Assembly (NCBI RefSeq): GCF_014502795.1 | Contig: NZ_JACVHF010000006.1 | Location: 62,001 to 126,000 of the forward strand | DNA: 64,000 bases | Source of the DNA: Heliobacterium chlorum | Lineage (GTDB): Bacteria > Bacillota > Desulfitobacteriia > Heliobacteriales > Heliobacteriaceae | Direction of reading: 5' to 3' | Shown: positions 31,278 through 41,000 of the stretch, piece after piece | Layout: the number at the start of each line of letters is the position of its first letter | Numbering within the stretch: the stretch's first letter is position 1 | The notes under the pieces: model-generated | Database searches by the model: none | What the model was told of the DNA's origin: nothing | The model's input: only the letters and a program-made list of their open reading frames with translations | Position numbers and translations under genes: made by a program

Positions 31278-33677
31278 TTAGCGCACAGATGTTAAAAAAG
31301 AATAAATTACGGTAGCTGCTTCTGCACGGGTGGTACTGCCTAGCGGATCAAAACTTCCATCAGGTCTCCCGTGAATCAGATTTCCACGAACGGCCGACGC
31401 AACGGAGTCTCGTAAATTCTGGTTGACCGACTGCCAATCTTTAAAGCTAGTCGGGTCTATGCTGGTTCCGAAAGCCATACGCCCGCTTAAACTACGTCCA
31501 ACCCAGGCTGCCATGTCTTGGCGCGTAATGGGATCGTACGGTCGAAAATGTTGGTCCCCTGTTAGGATGATACGGCGTTGAAGGGCTTGGCGTAAAGAGG
31601 GGGCAAACCAGTCATCGGCGCGTACATCTTGGAACGGCAGCGAGCTTGGTAAGAGATCCTGGCTCCCCTGAGTGCGCATCAGCATAGTCAGAAATTCCGC
31701 TCTTGTCACAGCTTTGTCGGGTTCAAACATGCGCGGAGCTGTTCCGCTGAGGATTCCCTTTCCTGCCAGTGTTTCAATCTGGGAACGAGCCCAGTGTCCG
31801 GTAATGTCGATAAAGGAGGTATTCGCTCCCCCGGAATAGGCACCTTGGGTATATGCTATACCTCCATAATTTGAATAGGCATTTGTCACCGGAGATGAGT
31901 ATTGAGACGGATTATATCCGGGTTTAGTATCATTAAAACCTGCTCCGTACCCTGGCCCAAAACCGGGAGGATATCCTGCCGGAGTGGGTAAATTCGTATT
32001 AAAACCCGGGTACCCATACGCACCTGGGTAGGGTATGGTAGAAGTTCCCGGAACCAGACCGCTTGCGCCTGTAGGAGTCTCAAACAATGCGAACCGGCTA
32101 AAGTGATTAACCTTTGCGGTTACCGCCCGATCCGCCGTATTCACAGAGCTTGGCAATTCCGCCCAATTCCCGTTCTCCATCGTGTAGATTTTTAGTGACT
32201 GGGGATTGCTCGTTCGCCAATAATCATAGTAGAAGGTGATGATGACATCCTCATCATCATCGTCAAACTCGTTCTCGGTATAACCTTTATTGGTGTAATC
32301 AGAGTAACGAATTAAATCAAATTCGTAAGCCGTACCGACACGAAGCTTGCCGGTTGGGGCACTTGTATTGTCCACATACTCTCGAAGACCCACCGCCATA
32401 CCGCCGGAATCATCACTGCGGTCTAGAAGTTTAGCCGGTATTTTTAGTTCGACATCAGAGGTTGAGATTCGTACGCGCCCCTCTCCATAATCATCAAGCG
32501 CATCGCTGGTGAAGGCGACGTATCGATTTTTCTCTGTCATAACGACATAGTCCTTATCGTCGTCTACATCAGAGGGGTCGATAATCACTACGTCTGAGGC
32601 TGAGACAGCATTATCTAAGGCGTATTGAAGTGCATCGGCTATGCGAGAGCGATCAGAGCTAGAGCTATTCGACCCGCTGCTGCTATCGGAATCGTCGGTC
32701 CGAGCCGAGGCATAGATCGATTTGTCCCCCTCTTTCGACGTTGTAGTCCCGTCACCCGCTCGGTAAGCCCGAACATAACGACGATAGGTATGATTCCGTT
32801 CGAGTCCGCTTTCCTGGAAACTCGTTCGGCCCGCTTCCACCCGTCCGATAAGATCATCCGTATCATAATCGTAGATGTTATAGCCCGTCTCTCCGTAGGC
32901 GTTATCGGTCCACGTCCAGAGAATTTCACGGCTGGTGATGCTTTGCGGGTCCGCCTTAAAGTCGAGCGGCGGAGCCAAGGAGTTAAAAGTGAAGTTCACT
33001 GTATTGGATTTGCTGCTGTAGTTTGTTCCGTTGTAGGCATACAAAGTACGAGTATAGCTGTTCCCATCCACTAGATTTCCTTCAGTTATTTTTAAGTTGC
33101 TCGTTCCCTGGGAACTATTTATAAAGCTACCCGTATTATCGTTGCCTGCGTAAAGCTTAAAACCGGTTACCGGTCCACCGCTGTATGTCCATGTCCACTC
33201 AACTGAACTAGGTCCGGTAACACGATAGGTGAGGTTTTTCGGTGTAAAAGCGCTGTCAGTGAGAGCGATAGTGGTGAAGGTAATCTCGATATCGTCCGTC
33301 AACACGTTGGTTGCATCACTTTTATCGGCTAAAGCAGTGCGGGGTACGGTCAGTTTATATTGGGTACCGTAGCTTAAATTCTGTCCACTGACGGGCGTAA
33401 TCCGCAGTTTATCGTCACCCGGGGATTCGACACTGGCCGTAACAGTGGTGCCGCCATCCGTCTGCGGTTTGAACTGGATCGCGTTGATGGCTGACGTGGT
33501 TTTTATCGTCTTATCAAATGTGATCGTTATGGTGGGACGGATGCCATAATTATTGGTTCCAAGATCAATACTGTGCGTCTCTGTCAGTGCCCAGGCCGGC
33601 ATAGAGAGCCCCAGAAAAATACAGACCGTCGCCGTGAGGAAAAGAAACTTTCTCCATGGTAAACGGGTTTGGCTCAT
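31278..33677 (-). CDS. SLH-domain surface protein with SbsA-type Ig-like and FN3-like domains
   Basis: This 799-residue exported protein has a signal peptide ending LSMPAWA. An SbsA/Big_5-type Ig-like domain follows at about 35-140 (RPTITITFDKTIKTTSAINAIQF), then two fibronectin-III-like domains at about 145-330, and a Ser-rich linker. Next is a beta domain ending AKVNHFSRFALFETPT, a pattern common just before SLH regions, then a Pro/Gly/Tyr-rich linker of about 75 residues. Three SLH repeats finish the chain (FIDITGHWARSQIETLAGKGIL, FQDVRADDWFAPSL, FKDWQSVNQNLRDSV, with TRAEF, TRQDM, TRAEA). The ATG at 33677 has GGGAGGTG 8 nt upstream. It is the last of four closely spaced surface genes and is anchored through CsaB-modified wall polymer (known for SLH domains). 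Confidence 0.9.
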   Translation of the reverse strand: MSQTRLPWRKFLFLTATVCIFLGLSMPAWALTETHSIDLGTNNYGIRPTITITFDKTIKTTSAINAIQFKPQTDGGTTVTASVESPGDDKLRITPVSGQNLSYGTQYKLTVPRTALADKSDATNVLTDDIEITFTTIALTDSAFTPKNLTYRVTGPSSVEWTWTYSGGPVTGFKLYAGNDNTGSFINSSQGTSNLKITEGNLVDGNSYTRTLYAYNGTNYSSKSNTVNFTFNSLAPPLDFKADPQSITSREILWTWTDNAYGETGYNIYDYDTDDLIGRVEAGRTSFQESGLERNHTYRRYVRAYRAGDGTTTSKEGDKSIYASARTDDSDSSSGSNSSSSDRSRIADALQYALDNAVSASDVVIIDPSDVDDDKDYVVMTEKNRYVAFTSDALDDYGEGRVRISTSDVELKIPAKLLDRSDDSGGMAVGLREYVDNTSAPTGKLRVGTAYEFDLIRYSDYTNKGYTENEFDDDDEDVIITFYYDYWRTSNPQSLKIYTMENGNWAELPSSVNTADRAVTAKVNHFSRFALFETPTGASGLVPGTSTIPYPGAYGYPGFNTNLPTPAGYPPGFGPGYGAGFNDTKPGYNPSQYSSPVTNAYSNYGGIAYTQGAYSGGANTSFIDITGHWARSQIETLAGKGILSGTAPRMFEPDKAVTRAEFLTMLMRTQGSQDLLPSSLPFQDVRADDWFAPSLRQALQRRIILTGDQHFRPYDPITRQDMAAWVGRSLSGRMAFGTSIDPTSFKDWQSVNQNLRDSVASAVRGNLIHGRPDGSFDPLGSTTRAEAATVIYSFLTSVR

Positions 33678-33709
33678 GAAAGTAGTCACCTCCCGATGAG
33701 AATTTGAGG

Positions 33710-35314
33710 TTAATGCAAGTTAAGCAGGCGATCTCGGTAATCCCGTTTTAGATCTCTTTGGAGGAAATCGATCGACTTCATGAGCAGGCTGGCCGCTTCG
33801 GCCCGGGATAGCAGATCCTGTGGTCGGAAGGCGCCGTAAGCATCGCCGGACAGTATCCCCAATCGCTGTGCCACATAGATAGAGTCGCGTGCCCACGGGC
33901 TGATTTGCCCATCATCATAGTACGGTAAGTAAACGCTCCCCGATGGGGCTAACGTTTCCAATCCTAGTCCACGAACGATCAATGTCGCCGCCTGTTCCCG
34001 GGTCATCAGTCCATAGGGATCAAAACGGCTAGGACTAACGCCCTGCATGAGGTTGCTTTCGAAGGCTGCCTTTACCTCGGCATATCCCGGTTTTTGCGGG
34101 CTAATGTCTGAAAAAGGTGGTTGTTCCGGCGGAACTTTCTTGTTTCTCGGTATACCTGTTGCTCCGTTATATCCGGTGCCTCCACTGCGACTACCTGTAC
34201 TTTTTTGCCCCGGCTCCGGCAGGTTGGGATAGCCCGCCGTATAAGCAATATTTCCGGCCGGTCCGTCCGTTGATAGGATGCCTAGTGCATTGACAAAAGC
34301 GGTGGCAAAATCCATACGCGTAATGGGCTGCCCTGGGCCGAAATAACCCGTAGCATTGCCCCACGCTTTTACCCCGGCGAGTCTAGCGATGTCAGCTTCT
34401 GCCCAGTGCCCGCGAGTGTCTTGATAGGCCGGTACGTAAAGTCGTTGAACTTTCGGTGCTGTCTTCAAGTTTAGTGACAGCGTGTCTTGGTCACGCCGTG
34501 AATTTTTTGTGATGGTTCCGTCTGAAGACGCATAGGGGAGGTCGTAACGGGCCAGAACAGCCGTACTCCCCTCTTCGTCAAGGAGGTAGCCGCCGCTGAA
34601 GCTGATGTCTACCGGTTCGTTTTCGTGATAGCTCATCTCCCGATCGGTAGAGAGATTGATGGTATAGTCGACTTGACCATCCCAATTGATAGAAGGCGTG
34701 TTTCCGGTGACTGTTTCTTTAAGCGGTTCGTAGGAAAGCGTTTGGGTCATCCGTTGGGTCTCGGACCGTCCCCAGTTATGGTCGTAGCCGACAGTCGTGC
34801 CGGAGATATCGACGGTGAGTCGGCCTTGATCCTTTTCGACTTGATAGATCTTTCGGCCTTCCCAGTTACCGCTGTAGTAATTTACGGCGGGGTGCTTATC
34901 GATGACTACGGATTTACTCTGCCGGTAGTCGACTAGTTGATACTTTACATCGTTGATCGTTGCTGATTCGCTGAATTTATCGACTTGGCTGGTGCGAACG
35001 GTTTGCCCCATTTCCGGCTGGTCCGCTTTCTTTTCTAAAAAAGTGAGACTGCGGCTTAATTTGTCGAGGCCTGTGTCCTTGTCTTTTAAAGTGTAGGTAA
35101 TCTTCGTGGTCGTCGTATCCCCGCTAGATGAGACGGTTACTTTAAAGGTTCCTGTAAAAAGAATGGGCTTACCGGAGAGAAATACGTATTCCTGATAATC
35201 ATATTCATTGGCTCCGCCGCCTTCAATCGTTAGGTGACTCGATTCGGCGAAGGCCGCTGCCGGTGTCCATAGGGCCATTAGAAAGAGAAGCACCGCGCTA
35301 AGACAGCGTTTCAA
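33710..35314 (-). CDS. SLH-domain surface protein
   Basis: This 534-residue exported protein has a signal peptide (LLFLMALWTPAAAFA). About 280 residues of beta-rich sequence follow, without a family I recognise, with pairs such as TKITYTLKDKDTGLDKLSRSL. The C-terminal half has three SLH repeats: DTRGHWAEADIARLAGVKAWG; FSDISPQKPGYAEVKAAFESN with MTREQAATLIVRGLGL; and ISPWARDSIYVAQRLGILSG with LSRAEAASLLMKSI. Between the first two lies a Gly/Pro-rich insert. The start is a TTG at 35314, well supported by AAGGAGG at 9 nt. It is 28 nt after the preceding SLH gene and 32 nt before the next, so they form one operon. Confidence 0.88.
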   Translation of the reverse strand: MKRCLSAVLLFLMALWTPAAAFAESSHLTIEGGGANEYDYQEYVFLSGKPILFTGTFKVTVSSSGDTTTTKITYTLKDKDTGLDKLSRSLTFLEKKADQPEMGQTVRTSQVDKFSESATINDVKYQLVDYRQSKSVVIDKHPAVNYYSGNWEGRKIYQVEKDQGRLTVDISGTTVGYDHNWGRSETQRMTQTLSYEPLKETVTGNTPSINWDGQVDYTINLSTDREMSYHENEPVDISFSGGYLLDEEGSTAVLARYDLPYASSDGTITKNSRRDQDTLSLNLKTAPKVQRLYVPAYQDTRGHWAEADIARLAGVKAWGNATGYFGPGQPITRMDFATAFVNALGILSTDGPAGNIAYTAGYPNLPEPGQKSTGSRSGGTGYNGATGIPRNKKVPPEQPPFSDISPQKPGYAEVKAAFESNLMQGVSPSRFDPYGLMTREQAATLIVRGLGLETLAPSGSVYLPYYDDGQISPWARDSIYVAQRLGILSGDAYGAFRPQDLLSRAEAASLLMKSIDFLQRDLKRDYRDRLLNLH

Positions 35315-35342
35315 GGTAAATACCTCCTTGCGTCGCAAAGGT

Positions 35343-38030
35343 TTATTGTTTGAAGATAAAGTAGGCGATGCGGTCAGGCGATTCGCCGGAGCGTGGTTCT
35401 TTGCGGATTATTAAGCAGGTATCTCCCTTGCGCAGGTTCTCTAAATCGCTGATCTTACGGCTGTCGATGACAATAGCTTTATCGGCTAGGACGCTTAGAC
35501 TAATCGGATTGGGGAGCCAACGTCGACTACTGTCGGACCAGTCTCGAACGGCCTCAAGGGTCAGCGTTTTACTGTCCGTATTGATATCAGTAACCCGAGC
35601 CAAAGTGGTCCGTTCCTGGGGAGCCTGATCGGTCGATGGGCCGCTTGAGAAGATAGAAATGGCCAGTGGACGACCGTTTTGAACAAAGGCATACAGAAAG
35701 TCCTTATCGTATTCGCCAGCAGGACCTTGGGATAGGAAATCGCGTACGGGGACTTTCGTACCTGAAAGACCACTTCGGTAATCGTAGATGATTGTATCGC
35801 GGGCTGGTTTCAGGGTAAAAGTGCTGGAACTGCCGCTAAAGCGCTCCCACTGGTTGTCACGATAACGGCTGTAGAAGTTAAGATCCAGATATCCGTCTTC
35901 ATCAAAGTCTTTTACAGTTCCCTGTACCAAGCCGTCTTTGTTATCTGTCTCCTGTATGAGGTCTTTGTCTACGGTGATCAAGGCGGCCCGGTAGCCGCTA
36001 GACGAGGTGTCTGCGTAGGCTAAGATGGGGTCGCCTTCTTTGAGGTCACGCAAGTCGGTAAGGCGTCCATTTCGGATGACGATGGTTCCCGGATCGATCG
36101 CTAGATAGCTGCCATCGACGTCAAGTTTAAGAGAGTTGCCTGGAATATCGATACGGTCCACACGATCGTTGAATGACTCCAATTCAGAACCGCTGTCGAT
36201 TACCGCTACCCGGGTAGCAGATAAGCCATCAAACCCATCGGCGGCACTGAAGATGATTTGCTGACCCCGGCCGAAGCGTTGGAACTGGCTTTTATTGACG
36301 GTACGGCCATTGATGGTGACCGTATCGAGGTTGTCGAGTTTAACCTGTTTGCTGACATCCACATTTGACCATGTGCCGCTGTCAAACTTTTTTAAGCTCC
36401 GTAAGGTAACCCATCCGGTGACGGGATTGATGGCGCTCACGTCACCCAGATAGACCCCTTCAACCTGCCGGTTTAATGTCGGGATTTCAATGGCCGCTAC
36501 CTGTTTGCCTAGATAATCGGAAAAACGAAGGGTGACAGGGTCGCCGATTTCTACATCGTCAATACTTCCCAATTCGCGGCCGACCCGGACGACATAATCG
36601 GATGCAAGCGAGTAAGCACCTTCTCGTCCCTGCCCGTCTGCGATCCGAATAGAGTCATTGGTAATTTCCCGCACCTTTCCTTGTTGAATCAGGCTTTCCG
36701 GTACGATAGCTCCCGGCTCCGCAACGGGTAAATCCGCTGTGACAGAGGTGAGGCCATTGCCGGATCCTCGACCAACGATATAGGTTCCACCGGGAATATC
36801 CGTTAGTGGTCGCTGGACGCCGCTGATCCAAGCAACTGCCCCCGGCATTATCTGGGCAGTGCGTAGATTCCCCCAAGCATCCTGGATCACCATTTGTCCA
36901 TTTGAGGAGTCGTAGTGGATCAAAGTCCCTTCTATGGTTGTGGTAGTAGGTAATACACGTACATAGTATGCCGTTAACGAAGTAGGGAAGGTTGAATTTT
37001 GACTTATCGCAGAGGTTGTGCTTCCAGCGGAGGATTCTAAAGGATATAGTTCAATTTGATCGCCGGGAGATAAAGCTTGGCCGTCGGTGGGTCCTACTTT
37101 CCACACGGCTACATTTGTTCCAAAGGGATTGTCCGGGTCAGGACTACCGAGTAGCAGGGCTGACTTTTCACCGTTGGGACCGATAATATGAATACGTTTT
37201 TGTCCTGGGAGACCGGAACTGGATGAGATTTGATCGATATCGGTGACGCTTGCCGAGATGACCGGGCGGTTTTGCAGTTGACGGGCTGGTTTTAATGCCC
37301 GGGTGAGAACGGCCGCCGCCTCGGCACGTGTCAGTGCCCGCTGAGGGTATAAATAGGCGCCATCTCCGTTAAGGAGATTTTGTTGCAATACGGCCTCCAT
37401 CCATGGGACGTTGTCTGCTTTCATTTGGTTCCAGTCGTAGAACATATATGTACGAGATTGGGCACTTCCGTAGACGGGCTGTAACGGAAGTGCCTTGGCG
37501 ATCCATAAAGCTAGTTCTTCTTTGGTTACAGGATCGTCTAGCTTGACTCCCCGGACGGTTCCGGGATTGTTCGATCCTGCCGTTTGATTCGGAAAAAATC
37601 CTTTTTGGGCGGCGAGAGTAAGAACACGATTCCCCCATGTCTCCCAGCTTCCCGTCGATGGAGCGGCGCGCTGGTTCGTACCGTTGCCGCCCGGCGTTTG
37701 AACGTTTTGCATCCACCCCGCTAAGGCAGCAACGGCCAACAGGCCGTCGCGCTTGTTGAGGAGTTCATCGGGACGAATCCTGCCATCCGGATCTGGCCGG
37801 AGCAAGCCGTTTACCCCGGCTGCAAATAGATATTCTTCGGCCCAGTGCCCCCGGCTGTCATTAAAGGTTCCGTTTGTCACTAGGCTTTGCGCATAAGGCA
37901 CTCCCTTTATTTCAGGAGGAAGGACAGCAACTGCTGCCCATCCCGCCCCTGGTGTTAAAGCTGCTGTGAGAGTCAAGGCCGTCGATAGGATCGAAGCGGT
38001 AAAAGTTTGCCAAAATGTTTTCCTGAACAT
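35343..38030 (-). CDS. Large surface protein with N-terminal SLH repeats
   Basis: This is an 895-residue exported protein. The signal peptide ends GAGWAA, then three SLH-like repeats occupy about residues 55-250 (FNDSRGHWAEEYLFAAGVNGLL; a diverged second repeat with DPVTKEELALWIAKAL; VPWMEAVLQQNLLNGDGAYLYP with LTRAEAAAVLTRAL). The remaining 640 residues are beta-rich and contain repeated units of the pattern I-D-G-x-L...D-L-K-x-G-D, for example LTDLRDLKEGDPILAY, ISDLENLRKGDTCLII and IDDVEIGDPVTLRF, suggesting a string of small barrel-like domains. The ATG at 38030 has AAAGGATGG about 10 nt upstream. It is 20 nt after the TIG-repeat gene in the same operon. SLH repeats at the N-terminus rather than the C-terminus distinguish it from its neighbours. 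Confidence 0.88.
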   Translation of the reverse strand: MFRKTFWQTFTASILSTALTLTAALTPGAGWAAVAVLPPEIKGVPYAQSLVTNGTFNDSRGHWAEEYLFAAGVNGLLRPDPDGRIRPDELLNKRDGLLAVAALAGWMQNVQTPGGNGTNQRAAPSTGSWETWGNRVLTLAAQKGFFPNQTAGSNNPGTVRGVKLDDPVTKEELALWIAKALPLQPVYGSAQSRTYMFYDWNQMKADNVPWMEAVLQQNLLNGDGAYLYPQRALTRAEAAAVLTRALKPARQLQNRPVISASVTDIDQISSSSGLPGQKRIHIIGPNGEKSALLLGSPDPDNPFGTNVAVWKVGPTDGQALSPGDQIELYPLESSAGSTTSAISQNSTFPTSLTAYYVRVLPTTTTIEGTLIHYDSSNGQMVIQDAWGNLRTAQIMPGAVAWISGVQRPLTDIPGGTYIVGRGSGNGLTSVTADLPVAEPGAIVPESLIQQGKVREITNDSIRIADGQGREGAYSLASDYVVRVGRELGSIDDVEIGDPVTLRFSDYLGKQVAAIEIPTLNRQVEGVYLGDVSAINPVTGWVTLRSLKKFDSGTWSNVDVSKQVKLDNLDTVTINGRTVNKSQFQRFGRGQQIIFSAADGFDGLSATRVAVIDSGSELESFNDRVDRIDIPGNSLKLDVDGSYLAIDPGTIVIRNGRLTDLRDLKEGDPILAYADTSSSGYRAALITVDKDLIQETDNKDGLVQGTVKDFDEDGYLDLNFYSRYRDNQWERFSGSSSTFTLKPARDTIIYDYRSGLSGTKVPVRDFLSQGPAGEYDKDFLYAFVQNGRPLAISIFSSGPSTDQAPQERTTLARVTDINTDSKTLTLEAVRDWSDSSRRWLPNPISLSVLADKAIVIDSRKISDLENLRKGDTCLIIRKEPRSGESPDRIAYFIFKQ

Positions 38031-38050
38031 GGCAGTTCCATCCTTTTGGT

Positions 38051-41000
38051 TTATTCAGGGAAGACAGCGTAATATCCAGCACGGGTGATTGCCGCTGATA
38101 CAGCCACGTTGTCTGTGTATCCGTCTACTTTGGTCCAGGCACGATTCATGCCGTCATAATAGTACATGGCAGCCCGCTGGGTCGGTACGGTGGCTTGATA
38201 GTTCAAGGTCAACGTCACTGCTTGGGCGTAGACCGCCGGGGTGGAGGACTGGCTGTCTTTGTCGAAAGTCAGTTTGAACTCATAGATGGGGGAGATAGGA
38301 CGCTTGTAACGGTTGGCCATGAGTACTTGTTCTTTCTCCCGGCCCGTAACAGGGGTTACGAAGACTGTCGCATAAGCGTCGGTCAGCGGATTCGAATTGT
38401 AGCGAAGTGCTAGAGGCGGAATCAGCACCTTCCAATCACCACTGTCGAGGAGTACGGGGCTACTAAACCCTTGCGCATCAGGACTGAAGGCAATTGCTTT
38501 TTTGGCGGCACTGCCCATGGTCCCGGTGCGAAGATCATAATATTTTTCCGGCGGTCCTTTATGGATAACGAGTTTCGCACCGCCTGGTATGGTGACGGCT
38601 TCGTTATCAGGTTGCTCAAAGCCTTTCCAGCCATTATTGCTGCCCGTGTCGGCTGAGACGGCATCTGAGTATGGCCCAGGACCTAACGAGGAGATAGCCC
38701 GAACACGGAACCAGTATTTGGTGTCACCGCTTAACCCTTTGACGAGCACGTAGATTTGCCCGTTTTGCAAGTGGTCTTTATCAATGACTTCGTATAGCCG
38801 AAAATTACCCCGGCCACCTTCCGACACTTCCACCTCGTAGGCTTTCGCCATGTTAATGGGGCTCCAGGTAACCCGAACTGTATTTTCATTGATTGCCTTG
38901 GCGACGATGAGTGGTGCTTCTGTAGGTTGACCCTCATCCTTATAGTAGGTGAATCCTTTTGCGTAAGTGTGGGCGCTCCCGTCAGTATTAGTCACGGTGA
39001 CATCAACAGGAATGCGGTTTTCTCCGGTGGGGATTGCCGGTCCTGCTGGTGTAACCAGTTTAATTTCGGTGTCGCTCACCGATTTCACTGTTGCTTGACC
39101 GGAACCGAAGGAAACTTTCGCGCCTTGAGCAAAACCGCGTCCAGTAATGCTCACTTCGGTGCCTCCCGATACAGGGCCTGAGGCAGGACGGATCGATTCG
39201 ATGAGGGGCATTTTCGTATAAGTGAACTTTTGAGCTAGGATACCTTCCGAACCGTCGGGATTGGTAACGGAGATATCTACTTTCCCCGCTTCATGGGCCG
39301 GCACTTGGACGGTCAGTTCGGTCGGTGTGAGGCTGAGCACCCCAGCTTCAACGCCGCCAAACTCGACGCGGGGCATTCCGCCGTTGTTATTAAATCCTTT
39401 GGAGTTACTGTTGATGGCGGCTGTAATGACGGCAGTGATGTTCCCTTCGACCGGGGACTTATCCGGCGTCACTGACAGCAGTTCCAGGCCGCCGGCGGGG
39501 CGGGTGTAGATAAATTTGGAATCAGCCGTCCCACTGGTGCACCATAGCCGGTCGACAGCCATAACATCGACGGGGAGTTGAGTGAGATTCTTATGGTCAT
39601 CATCATTCGGCCAAGGATATTCGGGGACGATGACTTCCCACTCCCACTCATCGGTTGTACTGTTGCCGGGGGTAATCAGTCGCACTGGTTCGTTCGTCAG
39701 GTCTTTGTTGGGATCCGCAGGGTAATTGATTCCTGTTGCGTCGTTGGGCATAACCCGGATGCCGCCGAAGACGAAATAGGGCCATTGCTGTTTTTTGTTC
39801 CAATCAATGAGCAGATTGGTCATTTTGATGCGAACAGCTTTTCCGCCTTTGGCGGAGGCAGTATCGGGAGTGATCGATAGGATTTGGGGACCTGATTCAT
39901 TGTCAAAGAGCCGGAATCTTCCAGACCATTGAATTTCCTGACCATCGGGGTTATAGATGGTGATTTTAATTTTATTCGTATCACTGTAGGGATCGATTCC
40001 GTTGTAAAGTCCCTCTAGATTCGGAACCGTGACTCGGTATACGCCCCGCTTTGTGGTAGAGTCATAGGTCACCGTTTCAACACCAGGCTTGCTATCCGGA
40101 AGGGGAATGGGAACTCCGGAATCGCTCATACCTAGTTGGGTCTTGGTCACGTCATAAGGTCCGCTCGCGGGCTGCCGAGTGCTCTCTCCAAAACGGACGA
40201 TCAAGCCTGTTCCGTCGTTGTAGAGGTCGGTTCCGGCGATGAGGATAGATGGCCGGGGTAAATCATTTATATCGGCACCACAGGGACTGATGCTTTCGAT
40301 GACCGGAGAAGCCCCAATGTAAGTAAAGCCGTTCGCAACAGTAACCGAGCCAAAGTCCCAGTTGGTGACGGTAACATCTTTCGCACCGGCCTTATTCACT
40401 GGAGTGACAACCTCTAAGGTCTGATCGTCCTGGTAGAATACTTGTTCCGGCGGTACGGGTACCCCGCCAAACGTAACTGTAGGAAGTACGGTTTTTACTT
40501 CATCCGGCCCTAATGGGCCGTAGATTTCTGTATAGATGTCGACAAGATCAGGCGGATAACTCTTGATGGTTTTGCGAAAGTCAGTTCCCTTGATGACAAC
40601 TGTGGTTCCGCCGATAGAGGGACCTGATTTAGGTGTAATCGAGGTGATTGTTGGTGAACTTCCTGGGGGAATGAAATAGTAGCCTTTTGGTCCCGTCGAT
40701 ACGGTACCGCCATCGGGGTTTGTCAAGGTTACCCGTTTCCACCCTTGAGAGTTAGTCGGTGTTTTAACATAGATCAATTTAATCGGTTCCGAGTTGGTGG
40801 AATCAGTTTCTCCTGTAGCAACTACCTGAATAATAGTGGCTTCTTTTCCACCGAAGTACACTTTTGCATTCGTGCGGACATCACTGGCTTTGATTGTGAC
40901 TGAGGTGCCTCCCTGGATCGGGCCGATTTGTGGTGTCACGCTCAAGATGTGGGGAGCGCTGTCAACCATTTTGTACGTATAGGCGTTTTTCAGCAGTGCG

